From: Limnohabitans sp.
GTDB taxonomy: Bacteria; Pseudomonadota; Gammaproteobacteria; Burkholderiales; Burkholderiaceae_C
Direction: 5' to 3'
Assembly (NCBI RefSeq): GCF_023910625.1
Contig: NZ_JAAVVW010000003.1
Location: 1,922,001-1,986,000, forward strand
Length of the DNA stretch: 64,000 nt
Shown: in pieces, positions 53,242 through 64,000 of the stretch
Numbering within the stretch: position 1 is the stretch's first letter
Layout: each line of letters begins with the position of its first letter
The notes under the pieces: generated by a model
Told to the model about the DNA's origin: nothing
Databases searched by the model: none
Seen by the model: only the letters and a program-made list of their open reading frames with translations
Program-made: the position numbers and the translations under genes

Positions 53242-54567
53242 TCAAGGCTTGAAGCTCGCCTTTTTCAAAAGCGAATCGTACTGTTGAGACATCATGTAGT
53301 TTTGCACTTGGGCCATGAAATCCATGGTCACAACTACAATGATCAACAAAGAAGTGCCGCCAAAATAAAACGGAACATTGTATTTCAGAATCAGAAATTC
53401 AGGCAGCAAGCACACAAAAGTGATGTAAGCAGCACCTACGGCGGTCAACCGCAGCAAAATCTTGTCGATGTATTTGGCAGTTTGATCGCCGGGACGTATT
53501 CCTGGAATGAACGCACCACTTTTCTTGAGGTTGTCTGCTGTTTCGCGACTGTTGAAGACCAACGCAGTGTAGAAGAAGCAGAAGAAAATGATGGCAGCTG
53601 CGTAAAACATCACATAAACAGGCTGCCCTGGGGCCAATGCATTGGCTACATCCTTGAAAAACCGAACCACCACACTTTCAGTAGAGCCCGAACTAAACCA
53701 TCCAATCAAAGTGGCGGGCAACAAAATGATCGACGAAGCAAAGATCGGAGGAATCACTCCCGCCATGTTCAATTTGAGGGGCAAGTGTGAGGATTGGCCC
53801 CCGTACACCTTGTTGCCAACTTGTCGGCGGGCATAGTTCACCAGAATCTTGCGCTGGCCTCTTTCTACAAAAACGACAAAATACGTGACCAAAGCCACCA
53901 CCACAATGATCAGCATGGAGATCAAGGGATTCATCGCACCCGTACGAACCAATTCGAACAGGCCGCCCATTGCGCTCGGCAGACCAGCGGCAATACCTGC
54001 AAAAATCAAAATCGAAATGCCATTGCCCAACCCACGCTCAGTGATCTGTTCACCGAGCCACATCAGGAACATGGCGCCAGCAGTCAAACTGACCACAGCA
54101 GTCATTCGGAACCCCATACCCGGGTTGATCACCAGCCCAGCAGAGGCTTCCAAAGCCACCGCAATACCAAATGATTGAAAGATGGCCAAACCCAAAGCAC
54201 CAAAGCGGGTGTACTGGGTAATTTTCCGACGCCCTGCTTCGCCTTCCTTTTTCATTTGTTCGAACATGGGAACCACATAAGTCATCAGCTGCATGACAAT
54301 CGATGCAGAGATATACGGCATGATGCCCAGAGCAAACACCGTGAAGCGCGACAAGGCTCCACCCGAGAACATATTGAAAAGATTCAGAATTCCGCCTTGC
54401 TGACCATTGAACAACTGTTTGAGTTGGTCCGGATCAATACCAGGCACAGGAATGTGTGCGCCAATTCTGTAGACCACCAGCGCCAACAGCAGGAAAACAA
54501 GTCGACGACGTAAATCGCCGAACTTGCCCGCTTTGGATGTTTGATTAGCGATGGTTGCCACTGTCAA
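53242..54567 (-). CDS. secY: Preprotein translocase subunit SecY
   Basis: This 441-residue channel subunit has ten predicted membrane segments. Recognisable are the plug-region start ([14 protein letters not shown]), the cytoplasmic loop [13 protein letters not shown], and [15 protein letters not shown]. It forms the protein-export channel with SecE (14367-14750). It sits 16 bases after rplO. Confidence 0.99.
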   Translation of the reverse strand: MTVATIANQTSKAGKFGDLRRRLVFLLLALVVYRIGAHIPVPGIDPDQLKQLFNGQQGGILNLFNMFSGGALSRFTVFALGIMPYISASIVMQLMTYVVPMFEQMKKEGEAGRRKITQYTRFGALGLAIFQSFGIAVALEASAGLVINPGMGFRMTAVVSLTAGAMFLMWLGEQITERGLGNGISILIFAGIAAGLPSAMGGLFELVRTGAMNPLISMLIIVVVALVTYFVVFVERGQRKILVNYARRQVGNKVYGGQSSHLPLKLNMAGVIPPIFASSIILLPATLIGWFSSGSTESVVVRFFKDVANALAPGQPVYVMFYAAAIIFFCFFYTALVFNSRETADNLKKSGAFIPGIRPGDQTAKYIDKILLRLTAVGAAYITFVCLLPEFLILKYNVPFYFGGTSLLIIVVVTMDFMAQVQNYMMSQQYDSLLKKASFKP

Positions 54568-54583
54568 TCTCGGTTAACAAGTT

Positions 54584-55015
54584 TCAGGCCACGGAACCAC
54601 CGGCTGCCTCAATGGCGGCCTTGGCACCTGCAGTTGCACCAATGCCTGTCAACTTGACCGCTTTGGACAACTCGCCTGTATTGATGACTTTGACCACTTT
54701 GGCCATCTGACCCACCAGACCCGCTTGCTTCAAAGTCAGGACATCGACTTCCGCGAGATCAAGGCGAGACAAAGTTGACAGTGTGATTTCGGCGTTGTAT
54801 TTCAAAGATTGTGATTTGAAACCACGCTTGGGCAAGCGACGCTGCAAAGGCATTTGACCACCTTCGAAACCCACCTTGTGGTAGCCACCCGAACGGGACT
54901 TTTGGCCTTTGTGACCACGGCCGGCTGTTTTACCCAGACCTGAACCGATACCACGACCAACGCGCCGAGCAGCGCGCTTGGAGCCTTCTGCGGGCTTGAT
55001 GCTATTGAGTTCCAT
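54584..55015 (-). CDS. rplO: 50S ribosomal protein L15
   Basis: This 143-residue L15 begins [15 protein letters not shown] and has the Gly-rich [24 protein letters not shown] block. Two adjacent ATGs exist (55018, 55015). The second has the better ribosome-site spacing (GAGG, six bases). Confidence 0.98.
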   Translation of the reverse strand: MELNSIKPAEGSKRAARRVGRGIGSGLGKTAGRGHKGQKSRSGGYHKVGFEGGQMPLQRRLPKRGFKSQSLKYNAEITLSTLSRLDLAEVDVLTLKQAGLVGQMAKVVKVINTGELSKAVKLTGIGATAGAKAAIEAAGGSVA

Positions 55016-55025
55016 CATCGGCCTC

Positions 55026-55208
55026 TTAGAGAACTTTGACCAGGTAACTGATCTTGTTGATCATGCCGCGCACTGCGGGCGTGTCTTGCAACTCGCTCAC
55101 AGAGTTCAGCTTTCGCAAACCCAAACCACGGACAGTGGAGCGGTGCGACTCTTTGGTGCCAATCGGGCTGCGCACCAGTTGGACTTTCAAGGTAGCTTGT
55201 GTCGTCAT
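55026..55208 (-). CDS. rpmD: 50S ribosomal protein L30
   Basis: This is 60 residues with [15 protein letters not shown] and [13 protein letters not shown], the L30 signatures. It is between rpsE and rplO with short gaps on both sides. Confidence 0.98.
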   Translation of the reverse strand: MTTQATLKVQLVRSPIGTKESHRSTVRGLGLRKLNSVSELQDTPAVRGMINKISYLVKVL

Positions 55209-55222
55209 GTTCGATCTCCGGT

Positions 55223-55741
55223 TCAGCCGAACAGCTCTTCAACCGACTTGCCACGCTTGGCGGCCACGTTGGATGCTGTGGTGCAGTTGGACAAGGCGTC
55301 CAAAGTGGCACGAACCATGTTGTAAGGGTTGGACGAGCCATGGCTCTTAGCCACGATGTCGGTGATGCCCACTACCTCGAAGACAGCGCGCATGGGGCCC
55401 CCTGCGATGATGCCCGTACCTTTGGGTGCAGGCGCCATCATGACGCGGGCAGCGCCATGGTGACCGTTGACAGCATGATGAATCGTGCCATTTTTCAGGT
55501 GCACTTTGGACAGGTTGCGGCGGGCTTCTTCCATTGCCTTTTGCACGGCTGCTGGCACTTCTTTCGATTTGCCTTTACCCATACCGACCTTGCCGTCGCC
55601 ATCGCCCACCACAGTCAACGCTGCGAAACCAAGGATACGGCCACCCTTGACCACTTTGGTCACACGGTTGACCGCGATCATCTTTTCGCGCAGACCGTCT
55701 TCTGGACCGTCACTTTGTGGTTTTGCTGTGAATTTAGCCAT
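55223..55741 (-). CDS. rpsE: 30S ribosomal protein S5
   Basis: This is 172 residues. The N-terminal double-stranded RNA-binding-like domain has [20 protein letters not shown], and the C-terminal domain has [18 protein letters not shown]. It follows rplR by 17 bases. Confidence 0.99.
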   Translation of the reverse strand: MAKFTAKPQSDGPEDGLREKMIAVNRVTKVVKGGRILGFAALTVVGDGDGKVGMGKGKSKEVPAAVQKAMEEARRNLSKVHLKNGTIHHAVNGHHGAARVMMAPAPKGTGIIAGGPMRAVFEVVGITDIVAKSHGSSNPYNMVRATLDALSNCTTASNVAAKRGKSVEELFG

Positions 55742-55758
55742 TTGTATCTCCGATCCGT

Positions 55759-56121
55759 TTAGAACTGCAGACCCGCTTCACGGGCTGCTTCGGCCAAAGC
55801 CTTGACACGACCGTGGTAAGCGAAACCTGCGCGGTCGAAGGCAACCTTGTCAACGCCGGCAGCTTTTGCCTTTTCAGCAATGCGCTTGCCAATCACGGCA
55901 GCAGCAGCAGCATTGCCGCCTTTGCCTGCTGCACCCAGTGCCGTACGCACTTCGGCTTCGGCGGTGGAGGCGCTGGCCAACACTTTTGTTCCGCAGCCAG
56001 AAATCACGCTGGCGTAAATATGCAAGTTGGTTCGGTTGACAGTCAAACGTGCCACACCTTGCTGTGCAATGCGGATGCGTGTTTGACGTGCACGACGCAG
56101 ACGCTGCTCTTTCTTGGTCAT
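55759..56121 (-). CDS. rplR: 50S ribosomal protein L18
   Basis: This is 120 residues with [20 protein letters not shown] at the start and [21 protein letters not shown] at the end. It binds 5S rRNA together with L5 (rplE, 57410-57949). An ATG one codon upstream (56124) is an alternative start. Confidence 0.98.
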   Translation of the reverse strand: MTKKEQRLRRARQTRIRIAQQGVARLTVNRTNLHIYASVISGCGTKVLASASTAEAEVRTALGAAGKGGNAAAAAVIGKRIAEKAKAAGVDKVAFDRAGFAYHGRVKALAEAAREAGLQF

Positions 56122-56135
56122 CATGATGCAGCTCC

Positions 56136-56669
56136 TTATTTCTTCTTGGTCTCTTTGATCGTGATCTTCTCATCCAAGTAACGGATGCCCTTGCCCTTGT
56201 AAGGCTCGGGGGGACGAACAGCACGAATCTCAGCAGCAATTTGGCCAACACGCTGACGGTCTGCACCCTTGATCACGATTTCAGTCGCGCTGGGGGTGGC
56301 CACGGAGATACCCGCTGGCATGTCGATGTTGACCGGATGTGAATAACCCACCGCCAGGTTCAAGCGGGCGCCAGAGGCGGCAGCCTTGTAACCCACGCCA
56401 ATCAGGCTCAACTTTTTCTCAAAACCCTTGGTAACACCAGTCACCATGTTATTCACCAGCTGACGCATGGTGCCGCTCATGGCATTGGCTTCACGAGAGT
56501 CATTTGCGGGGGCAAAGCTCAGCCTGCCACCTTCGTTGCTCACATTCACCAGCACGTTGGATGCGATGACCAATTGACCACCGGAACCCTTCACGCTGAT
56601 TTGATCTTGCTTGATGGACACATCCACGCCAGCGGGGATGGTCACAGGCATTTTTCCTATGCGGGACAT
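56136..56669 (-). CDS. rplF: 50S ribosomal protein L6
   Basis: This 177-residue L6 begins [17 protein letters not shown]. The duplicated domain is visible, with the C-terminal [13 protein letters not shown] motif. An upstream in-frame extension overlaps rpsH and is rejected on family length. Confidence 0.98.
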   Translation of the reverse strand: MSRIGKMPVTIPAGVDVSIKQDQISVKGSGGQLVIASNVLVNVSNEGGRLSFAPANDSREANAMSGTMRQLVNNMVTGVTKGFEKKLSLIGVGYKAAASGARLNLAVGYSHPVNIDMPAGISVATPSATEIVIKGADRQRVGQIAAEIRAVRPPEPYKGKGIRYLDEKITIKETKKK

Positions 56670-56682
56670 TCTGTTTCTCCCT

Positions 56683-57078
56683 TTAAGCGACGTAGCACAA
56701 CACTTCGCCGCCAACGCCGACAGCGCGCGCTTTGCGATCGGTCATCACCCCTTGCGGAGTGGTGACAATGGCCACACCCAAGCCATTTTGGACTTGAGGA
56801 ATGGCATCACGGCCTTTGTAAACGCGCAGACCGGGACGGCTCACACGCTCAATGCGCTCGATCACAGGGCGACCTGCGTAATACTTCAGCGAGATCTCGA
56901 GGGTAGCTTTGCCGTCTTCGGTTTTCACTTGAAAACCATCGATGTAGCCTTCATCCTTGAGCACTTGTACGATGGCCACCTTCACTTTGGAGGAGGGAAC
57001 CATCACATTGGCTTTCGACACCATTTGTGCGTTACGAATGCGGGTCAACAGATCGGCAATAGGATCACTCATGCTCAT
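56683..57078 (-). CDS. rpsH: 30S ribosomal protein S8
   Basis: This is 131 residues. It begins [18 protein letters not shown] and ends with STPQG-type motif [24 protein letters not shown]8 is the usual translational repressor of the spc operon, acting at the rplE region. Confidence 0.99.
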   Translation of the reverse strand: MSMSDPIADLLTRIRNAQMVSKANVMVPSSKVKVAIVQVLKDEGYIDGFQVKTEDGKATLEISLKYYAGRPVIERIERVSRPGLRVYKGRDAIPQVQNGLGVAIVTTPQGVMTDRKARAVGVGGEVLCYVA

Positions 57079-57095
57079 GTTTTATCTCCTGCCGA

Positions 57096-57401
57096 TTACC
57101 AGCTGGCCTTGGTCACGCCCGGAATGTGGCCAGCAAAGGCCAATTCACGGATCTTGGCGCGGCCCAGACCAAATTGACGGAACGTACCGCGTGGGCGACC
57201 GGTGATTTCACAGCGGTTGCGTTGGCGGGTCGGATTGGCGTTGCGGGGAAGCTTTTGCAGACCCAGACGGGCAGCTGCTCGCTCTTCATCGCTGCGCTTG
57301 GCATCGTTGGCGATTGCCTTCAATTCGGCATGTTTTGCCGCAAATTTGGCCGCCAATTTCTCACGCTTGAGCTCTCGCTCGATCAAAGCTACTTTAGCCA
57401 C
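57096..57401 (-). CDS. rpsN: 30S ribosomal protein S14
   Basis: This is a 101-residue S14 of the zinc-free type: the short-form CxxC zinc sites are absent, and the C-terminal [18 protein letters not shown] block is intact. The start is GTG at 57401, giving (M)[14 protein letters not shown], with the rplE stop eight bases before it. The open extension upstream is inside rplE. Confidence 0.98.
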   Translation of the reverse strand: MAKVALIERELKREKLAAKFAAKHAELKAIANDAKRSDEERAAARLGLQKLPRNANPTRQRNRCEITGRPRGTFRQFGLGRAKIRELAFAGHIPGVTKASW

Positions 57402-57409
57402 GTGACACC

Positions 57410-57949
57410 TCAGTTCTTGAAGGGGAAGCGGAAAGCTGCCAAGAGTGCCTTGCACTCTTCGTCAGACTTGGCCGTAGTGGTGATACTGATGTTGAGGCCG
57501 CGCAAGGCATCCACCTTGTCGTACTCAATCTCAGGGAAAATGATCTGCTCTTTGACGCCAATGTTGTAGTTGCCACGGCCATCAAAAGCGCGTCCGGAAA
57601 TACCACGGAAGTCACGCACCCGGGGCAGAGCCACGGTCACGAAGCGATCCAGGAATTCATACATCTGGACACCGCGCAAAGTAACCATGCAACCAATGGG
57701 TTGTTGTTCACGGATCTTGAAACCCGCGATGGCTTTCTTGGCTTTGGTCACCACAGGCTTTTGGCCCGCGATTTTGGTCAAGTCGCCGACCGCATGATCC
57801 ATGACTTTCTTGTCGGCAACCGCCTCCGAAACACCCATGTTCAAGGTGATCTTGGTGATGCGAGGCACCTGCATGGGTGACGTGTAGCCAAACTTGGCCG
57901 TCAGGTCAGCAGCGATTTTCTCGCGGAAAAGTTTTTGCAAACGTGCCAT
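57410..57949 (-). CDS. rplE: 50S ribosomal protein L5
   Basis: This 179-residue L5 begins [13 protein letters not shown] and has the conserved [10 protein letters not shown] and [10 protein letters not shown] blocks. It binds 5S rRNA with L18. An ATG two codons upstream (57955) overlaps the rplX stop as ATGA and is a possible alternative start. Confidence 0.98.
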   Translation of the reverse strand: MARLQKLFREKIAADLTAKFGYTSPMQVPRITKITLNMGVSEAVADKKVMDHAVGDLTKIAGQKPVVTKAKKAIAGFKIREQQPIGCMVTLRGVQMYEFLDRFVTVALPRVRDFRGISGRAFDGRGNYNIGVKEQIIFPEIEYDKVDALRGLNISITTTAKSDEECKALLAAFRFPFKN

Positions 57950-57951
57950 GG

Positions 57952-58272
57952 TCATGCCACCTTGATTTCTTCGCCACTGGACTTGTAAACGCGAACACGT
58001 TTTCCGTCTGCTTGCAGCTTGACGCCCACGCGATCAGCCTTGCCGGTTGCGACGTTGAAAATCGCCACATTGGATTGGTGAATCGGCATGGCCTTTTCGA
58101 TGATGCCGCCAGTTGTGCCCTTCATGGGGTTTGGCTTGGCGTGTTTTTTGACGATGTTGACCCCGTCAATCAACAGGTGCGAGTCGGTCGCTCGCGACGA
58201 CACCTTGCCGCGCTTGCCCTTGTCCCGACCTGTGATGACGATGACTTCGTCCCCTGTGCGAATCTTGTTCAT
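57952..58272 (-). CDS. rplX: 50S ribosomal protein L24
   Basis: This is 106 residues. The KOW motif is near the N-terminus ([18 protein letters not shown]), followed by [17 protein letters not shown] sequence. L24 initiates 50S assembly. It lies 9 bases after rplN. Confidence 0.98.
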   Translation of the reverse strand: MNKIRTGDEVIVITGRDKGKRGKVSSRATDSHLLIDGVNIVKKHAKPNPMKGTTGGIIEKAMPIHQSNVAIFNVATGKADRVGVKLQADGKRVRVYKSSGEEIKVA

Positions 58273-58281
58273 GACGCGTCC

Positions 58282-58650
58282 TTACAGTACTTCAGGAGCC
58301 AATGACACGATCTTCATGAACTTCTCGGTACGCAACTCACGCGTGACCGGGCCGAAGATGCGGGTACCAATAGGCTCCAACTTGGCGTTCAGCAACACGG
58401 CTGCGTTGCCATCGAATTTGATGAGCGAACCATCGCCGCGGCGGATGCCCTTGGCGGTGCGAACCACCACTGCACTGTAGATCTCGCCTTTTTTGACGCG
58501 ACCACGCGGAGCAGCCTCTTTAACGCTCACTTTGATGATGTCGCCAACACTTGCATAGCGACGCTTGGACCCGCCGAGCACCTTGATGCACAGCACGGAC
58601 TTGGCACCGGTGTTGTCGGCCACATCCAACCGAGATTCTGTCTGGATCAT
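58282..58650 (-). CDS. rplN: 50S ribosomal protein L14
   Basis: This 122-residue L14 begins [17 protein letters not shown] and ends in the normal [13 protein letters not shown]. It is the first gene of this ribosomal series. Upstream is a 464-base gap to the divergent proC rather than rpsQ and the rest of the S10 operon, so the S10 and spc operons are split in this genome. Confidence 0.99.
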   Translation of the reverse strand: MIQTESRLDVADNTGAKSVLCIKVLGGSKRRYASVGDIIKVSVKEAAPRGRVKKGEIYSAVVVRTAKGIRRGDGSLIKFDGNAAVLLNAKLEPIGTRIFGPVTRELRTEKFMKIVSLAPEVL

Positions 58651-58797
58651 TTCTTTGTTCCCAACTTGTATTTCTTGCTCGTCAGCTTTTGGGCCAACTC
58701 ACAGAAATCAGTCTTGGACCCGTCATTCACGCTACAAACCACTTGCAGCGCTTCAGATTGGGCAGATACTTACACCTTTTGCAAGGCGAAGCCCATG

Positions 58798-58824
58798 ATT
58801 ATGCCTCAAAAATATGCAGCACAA
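58798..58824 (-). promoter_or_regulatory. Candidate promoter of the rplN (spc/alpha) operon
   Basis: On the minus strand, TTGTGC (58819-58824) and CATAAT (58798-58803) are 15 bases apart, or GTTGTG with 16. It would give a leader of about 140 bases before rplN. The spacing is slightly short, so this is tentative. Confidence 0.4.
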
Positions 58825-58860
58825 CAGCTTTTCGAAAAAATTTAAAAAGGCTTGCCGCAT

Positions 58861-58885
58861 CCGCTCACGCGCGGGCGGTTTTTTT
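58861..58885 (+). terminator. Orphan plus-strand terminator-like hairpin
   Basis: Arms CCGCTC/GGGCGG (one G-T pair) with a six-base loop are followed by seven T (58879-58885). No plus-strand gene precedes it. It could end an antisense or small RNA, or block transcription coming from the rplN side. Confidence 0.45.
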
Positions 58886-59114
58886 CCATTGGGACGACGC
58901 TTGTCCCGGCTCTCAGTTTGCATCGCCTGTGGCCATCTGGCATCGCCCGGGCCAACGCCTGGGCTGATGGGTCAAAAACCGCCACATATAAGCTGGCGCT
59001 CCCGTTCAAGACGAGCATCTTGTCCATTTTTGCAAGGCCACCCCAAATCCCTGACAACAAAAGCGACAATTCCTCACTGAACCATTTGCACCAGGCAGCC
59101 CTGAGACACTTTCC

Positions 59115-59936
59115 ATGAACACCTCACACCACATCGCCTTCATAGGCGGCGGCAACATGGCCAGCGCCATCATTGGCGGACTGATCCGACAGGGCATGGC
59201 GCCTGAACAATTCACCGTGATCGAGCCTTTTGCCGAAACAGTCGCCAAATTGCACAGGGATTTTGGCATCACGGCCCTGCCCGAAGCCACCGAGCGTCTG
59301 GCGCAGGCTGAAGTGGTCGTGTGGGCGGTCAAGCCACAAGTCTTCAGCCAGGCCGCCTCACCCGTCATGCCGCACACCCGCAGTGCACTGCATTTGTCGG
59401 TGGCCGCTGGCATTCGCAGCGACAGCATCTGCCGCTGGCTGGACACAGATCGTGTGGTTCGCAGCATGCCCAACACCCCTGCTTTGGTGGGCCAAGGCAT
59501 CACCGGCCTGTTTCCTTGCCCAAATGTCAGCCCTGCAGACCGCGCGCGGGTCGAGCAAATCATTGGCACCACCGGTCAATACCTTTGGGTCGCCCAGGAA
59601 TCCCATCTGGACGCCGTGACCGCCTTGTCGGGCTCTGGCCCGGCTTATGTGTTTTATTTCCTCGAAGCCATGACCGAAGCGGGAGTGGGCATGGGCCTGA
59701 GCGCCGAGCAGGCCTACCAACTGGCCGTGGCCACTTTTGCCGGCGCCTCTTCGCTGGCTGCTGCATCCAGCGAATCGCCCGAAGTACTGCGCCAGCGCGT
59801 CACCTCCAAAGGCGGTACCACCTACGCCGCACTGACCTCAATGGAAGCCTCCGGCATGAAAGCCTCGTTTGTGAAGGCCATCCAAGCGGCCGAAGCGCGG
59901 GCACGTGAACTGGGCGACGAATTCGGAAAGGCCTGA
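59115..59936 (+). CDS. proC: Pyrroline-5-carboxylate reductase
   Basis: This 273-residue enzyme carries out the last step of proline synthesis, reducing pyrroline-5-carboxylate with NAD(P)H. The Rossmann motif FIGGGNMASAIIGGL is at residues 9-23. The segments RSMPNTPALVGQG and ALSGSGPAYVFYFLEA, and the C-terminal RVTSKGGTTYAAL, are the family hallmarks. It stands alone between two minus-strand groups. Confidence 0.98.
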   Translation: MNTSHHIAFIGGGNMASAIIGGLIRQGMAPEQFTVIEPFAETVAKLHRDFGITALPEATERLAQAEVVVWAVKPQVFSQAASPVMPHTRSALHLSVAAGIRSDSICRWLDTDRVVRSMPNTPALVGQGITGLFPCPNVSPADRARVEQIIGTTGQYLWVAQESHLDAVTALSGSGPAYVFYFLEAMTEAGVGMGLSAEQAYQLAVATFAGASSLAAASSESPEVLRQRVTSKGGTTYAALTSMEASGMKASFVKAIQAAEARARELGDEFGKA

Positions 59937-59997
59937 GCCATCCTGCCCTCCTGCGCCGCCAGGTGGCTGACAAGCCTCGCGCGGGCCGGACGCGCCC

Positions 59998-60855
59998 TCA
60001 GGCCCAAGCGTAAGACAGTGCGATACCGGCAAACACACTGAAGCCCAGCCAATGGTTGAGCCGAAAGGCTTTGAAGCAACCCTCGCGGGTGCGGCCCCGA
60101 ATCAAGGCGAAATGCCAGACCACCTGCAAGGCAGCACCCAGAAGGCCCAGCCAGAACCAATGGCTGCGCGTGGCAGCCTCCAGCAAGGCGGCCCAGATGG
60201 CCAAATACGCCCCATAAAAGCCCATGATGGCCGCCACATCCCAGCGGCCCAGCGTGATGGCCGAGGTTTTCATACCAATGTTCAGGTCATCGTCGCGGTC
60301 CACCATGGCGTATTCGGTGTCGTAGGCCAACACCCAAAACAAGTTGCCCATCAGCAAGCCCCAAGCCCACAGTGGCACCTCGCCCTGCACCGCCGCAAAA
60401 GCCATGGGAATGCCAAAACTGAAGGCCACGCCCAACACCGCTTGCGGCATGGACACCACCCGCTTGGCATAGGGGTAGACCAAGGTCACGGCCAGCGCTG
60501 CAAATGACCACAAGATGGTGGCGAGGTTGGTAGTCAGCACCAGCACAAAGGCGAGCAAGGCCAGCACCACACCCAGTCCCAGCGCCTCTTTCACGCCGAT
60601 GCGGCCACTGGTCACCGGACGCTCGGCGGTGCGCTTGACGTGCTTGTCAAAGTCGCGGTCGGCCACGTCGTTCACACAACAGCCCGCGCTGCGCATGAGG
60701 ATGGTGCCCAAAGTGAACACGGCCAACAGGTGCCACCCCGGAAAGCCACCGGCCGCCACCCACAAAGCCGACAGGGTGGGCCACAACAAAAGCAACCATC
60801 CGGCAGGGCGGTTCCAGCGGATCAGGTCCAGGTAAAGCTTGAGTTTCTCGGTCAT
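59998..60855 (-). CDS. ubiA: 4-hydroxybenzoate octaprenyltransferase
   Basis: This 285-residue membrane prenyltransferase acts in ubiquinone synthesis. The two Asp-rich motifs are NDVADRDFD near residue 62 and [13 protein letters not shown] near residue 185, and about eight hydrophobic segments are seen. It follows oxyR by 52 bases in the recG-oxyR-ubiA group. Confidence 0.97.
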   Translation of the reverse strand: MTEKLKLYLDLIRWNRPAGWLLLLWPTLSALWVAAGGFPGWHLLAVFTLGTILMRSAGCCVNDVADRDFDKHVKRTAERPVTSGRIGVKEALGLGVVLALLAFVLVLTTNLATILWSFAALAVTLVYPYAKRVVSMPQAVLGVAFSFGIPMAFAAVQGEVPLWAWGLLMGNLFWVLAYDTEYAMVDRDDDLNIGMKTSAITLGRWDVAAIMGFYGAYLAIWAALLEAATRSHWFWLGLLGAALQVVWHFALIRGRTREGCFKAFRLNHWLGFSVFAGIALSYAWA

Positions 60856-60907
60856 GCTGAGTGGTCTGCGGCGAACGACCGCCGGTTTCGTGTCAAAACC
60901 CGTTCCG

Positions 60908-61870
60908 TCACGACAGTCGCGTCACACCCGGCAAGGGGCAGGCGTAGATGGCATTGCGCATGGCAGCAATCGCCTCATAGCGGGTGTAACTGCGCCGCCA
61001 AGCCAGCACCACACGGCGCGTGGGCGGCTTGCCGCCTGCCGGGTCGACAATGGGCAAATAACGCACGGGCGAATCGCTGTGCCCGCCCGAGCGCTTGTGC
61101 ACCGGCTTGAGGTCGGGCACCGACAGGCGCGGCACCAGCGTCACGCCCATGCCTGCGGCCACCATGTGCTTGATGGTCTCCAACGACGAACCCTCAAAGG
61201 TCTTGCGGATGCCATCGGTCTGACTGGCGTAGCGCGCAAATTCGGGGCACACCTCCAGCACATGGTCGCGAAAGCAATGGCCCGTCCCCAGCAGCAGCAT
61301 GGTCTCGTTTTTCAGTTGGTCGGGGGTGATGAAGGCCTCTTTGGCCAGCGGGTGGTTCAGCGGCAAGGCCGCCATGAAGGTCTCGTCGTACAGCGGCGCA
61401 ATCGCCAGGCCCGACTCGGGAAAGGGCTCGGCCAAAATCGCGCAATCGAGCTCACCCGTGCGCAGCATCTCCAGCAGGCGCACAGTAAAGTTTTCTTGCA
61501 GCATCAGCGGCATTTGCGGGATATCGGTGATGATTTGGCGCACCAAATCGGGCAGCAAATAAGGCCCGATCGTGTAGATGACCCCCAGCCGCATGGTCGC
61601 GGCCAGCGGGTCTTTGCCCCGCTTGGCAATTTCCTTGATTTCGGCGGCTTGCTCCAGCACGCTTTGCGCTTGGCGCACGATTTCTTCGCCCAAGGTGGTG
61701 ACCGAGACCTCGCTGGCGCTGCGCTCGAACAGCTTGACCTCCAGCTCTTCTTCCAGCTTCTTGATGGCCAGCGACAGCGTGGGTTGCGACACAAAGCAAG
61801 CCTCGGCGGCTTTGCCAAAGTGCTTTTCGCGGGCCACGGCCACGATGTATTTGAGTTCGGTCAGGGTCAT
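60908..61870 (-). CDS. oxyR: Hydrogen peroxide-sensing transcriptional regulator OxyR (LysR family)
   Basis: This is 320 residues. The N-terminal LysR helix-turn-helix spans residues 1-60 ([25 protein letters not shown]). The redox cysteines fall at C199 and C208 in [12 protein letters not shown], the same numbers and spacing as in E. coli OxyR, so peroxide sensing by disulfide is expected. The ATG at 61870 lies 16 bases after recG; the frame extends upstream only inside recG. Expression with recG is likely. Confidence 0.96.
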   Translation of the reverse strand: MTLTELKYIVAVAREKHFGKAAEACFVSQPTLSLAIKKLEEELEVKLFERSASEVSVTTLGEEIVRQAQSVLEQAAEIKEIAKRGKDPLAATMRLGVIYTIGPYLLPDLVRQIITDIPQMPLMLQENFTVRLLEMLRTGELDCAILAEPFPESGLAIAPLYDETFMAALPLNHPLAKEAFITPDQLKNETMLLLGTGHCFRDHVLEVCPEFARYASQTDGIRKTFEGSSLETIKHMVAAGMGVTLVPRLSVPDLKPVHKRSGGHSDSPVRYLPIVDPAGGKPPTRRVVLAWRRSYTRYEAIAAMRNAIYACPLPGVTRLS

Positions 61871-61886
61871 GGGGGTGATTTGAACA

Positions 61887-63956
<2,070 letters not shown>

Positions 63957-64000
63957 TGGGCGATTGTGCCGTGTCCAAGTCTGCACAACAGTGGGGCGAT

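Larger units (their letters stand above)
58651..59114. other. rplN-proC divergent intergenic region (no gene)
   Basis: No credible protein frame is seen in these 464 bases. It contains a candidate minus-strand promoter for rplN about 150 bases before the gene and, just beyond that promoter, a plus-strand terminator-like hairpin. The proC promoter must lie in the right half, but I cannot name its hexamers. Confidence 0.6.

Overview
The window is a chromosome segment from a betaproteobacterium of the order Burkholderiales, most likely family Comamonadaceae (Limnohabitans/Rhodoferax-like). This placement is an inference from protein sequence character and gene order: rsmB-DUF4390-ntrY beside rpoC, trpDC-ung, and recG-oxyR-ubiA. 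Almost everything here is core metabolism or information processing. I see no prophage, CRISPR array, intact insertion sequence or obvious defence island.

Layout. (1) 1-2590, minus: rsmB, a DUF4390 exported protein and the 5' part of an NtrY-type sensor kinase. (2) 2691-16598, minus: the transcription/translation block, read as a tRNA promoter, tRNA-Tyr, tRNA-Gly, tRNA-Thr, tuf, tRNA-Trp, secE, nusG, rplK, rplA, rplJ, rplL, rpoB, rpoC and a terminator. (3) 16616-24921, minus: rpe, gph, a candidate attenuator leader, then trpE-trpG-ltaE-lysE-trpD-trpC-ung packed as one operon. (4) 24951-27366, plus: apaG-thiL-pgpA-pncC and a strong terminator. (5) 27463-32675, minus: a secreted RNase Sa-type ribonuclease with its barstar inhibitor, malic enzyme maeB and aminopeptidase pepP. 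(6) 32754-44652: murU-type nucleotidyltransferase, tkt, gap, a hydroxypyruvate isomerase family gene, a broken xdhC, a mocA-type cytidylyltransferase, an M20 peptidase, a lysophospholipase-like hydrolase, an MFS transporter, rsmE and amgK. (7) 44718-49265, plus: the outer-membrane assembly genes lptD and surA, then rsmA. (8) 49285-49645: the decayed 3' end of a group II intron. (9) 49791-58650, minus: the spc and alpha ribosomal-protein genes, rplN to rplQ, ending in the initiator tRNA. (10) 59115-63956: proC on plus, then recG-oxyR-ubiA on minus.

The genes form several functional sets: RNA polymerase and ribosome synthesis, tryptophan synthesis from chorismate to indole-glycerol phosphate (trpF, trpB and trpA lie elsewhere), Calvin/pentose-phosphate enzymes (rpe, gph, tkt, gap), peptidoglycan sugar recycling (amgK, murU), and lipopolysaccharide and outer-membrane protein assembly.

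The less ordinary features are the group II intron fossil after rsmA, a possible tryptophan leader peptide upstream of trpE, threonine aldolase and a LysE exporter inside the trp operon, the RNase/barstar pair, the collapsed xdhC, direct repeats in the rplL-rpoB gap, and an initiator tRNA 18 bases behind rplQ. I found no convincing wholly new multi-gene system.
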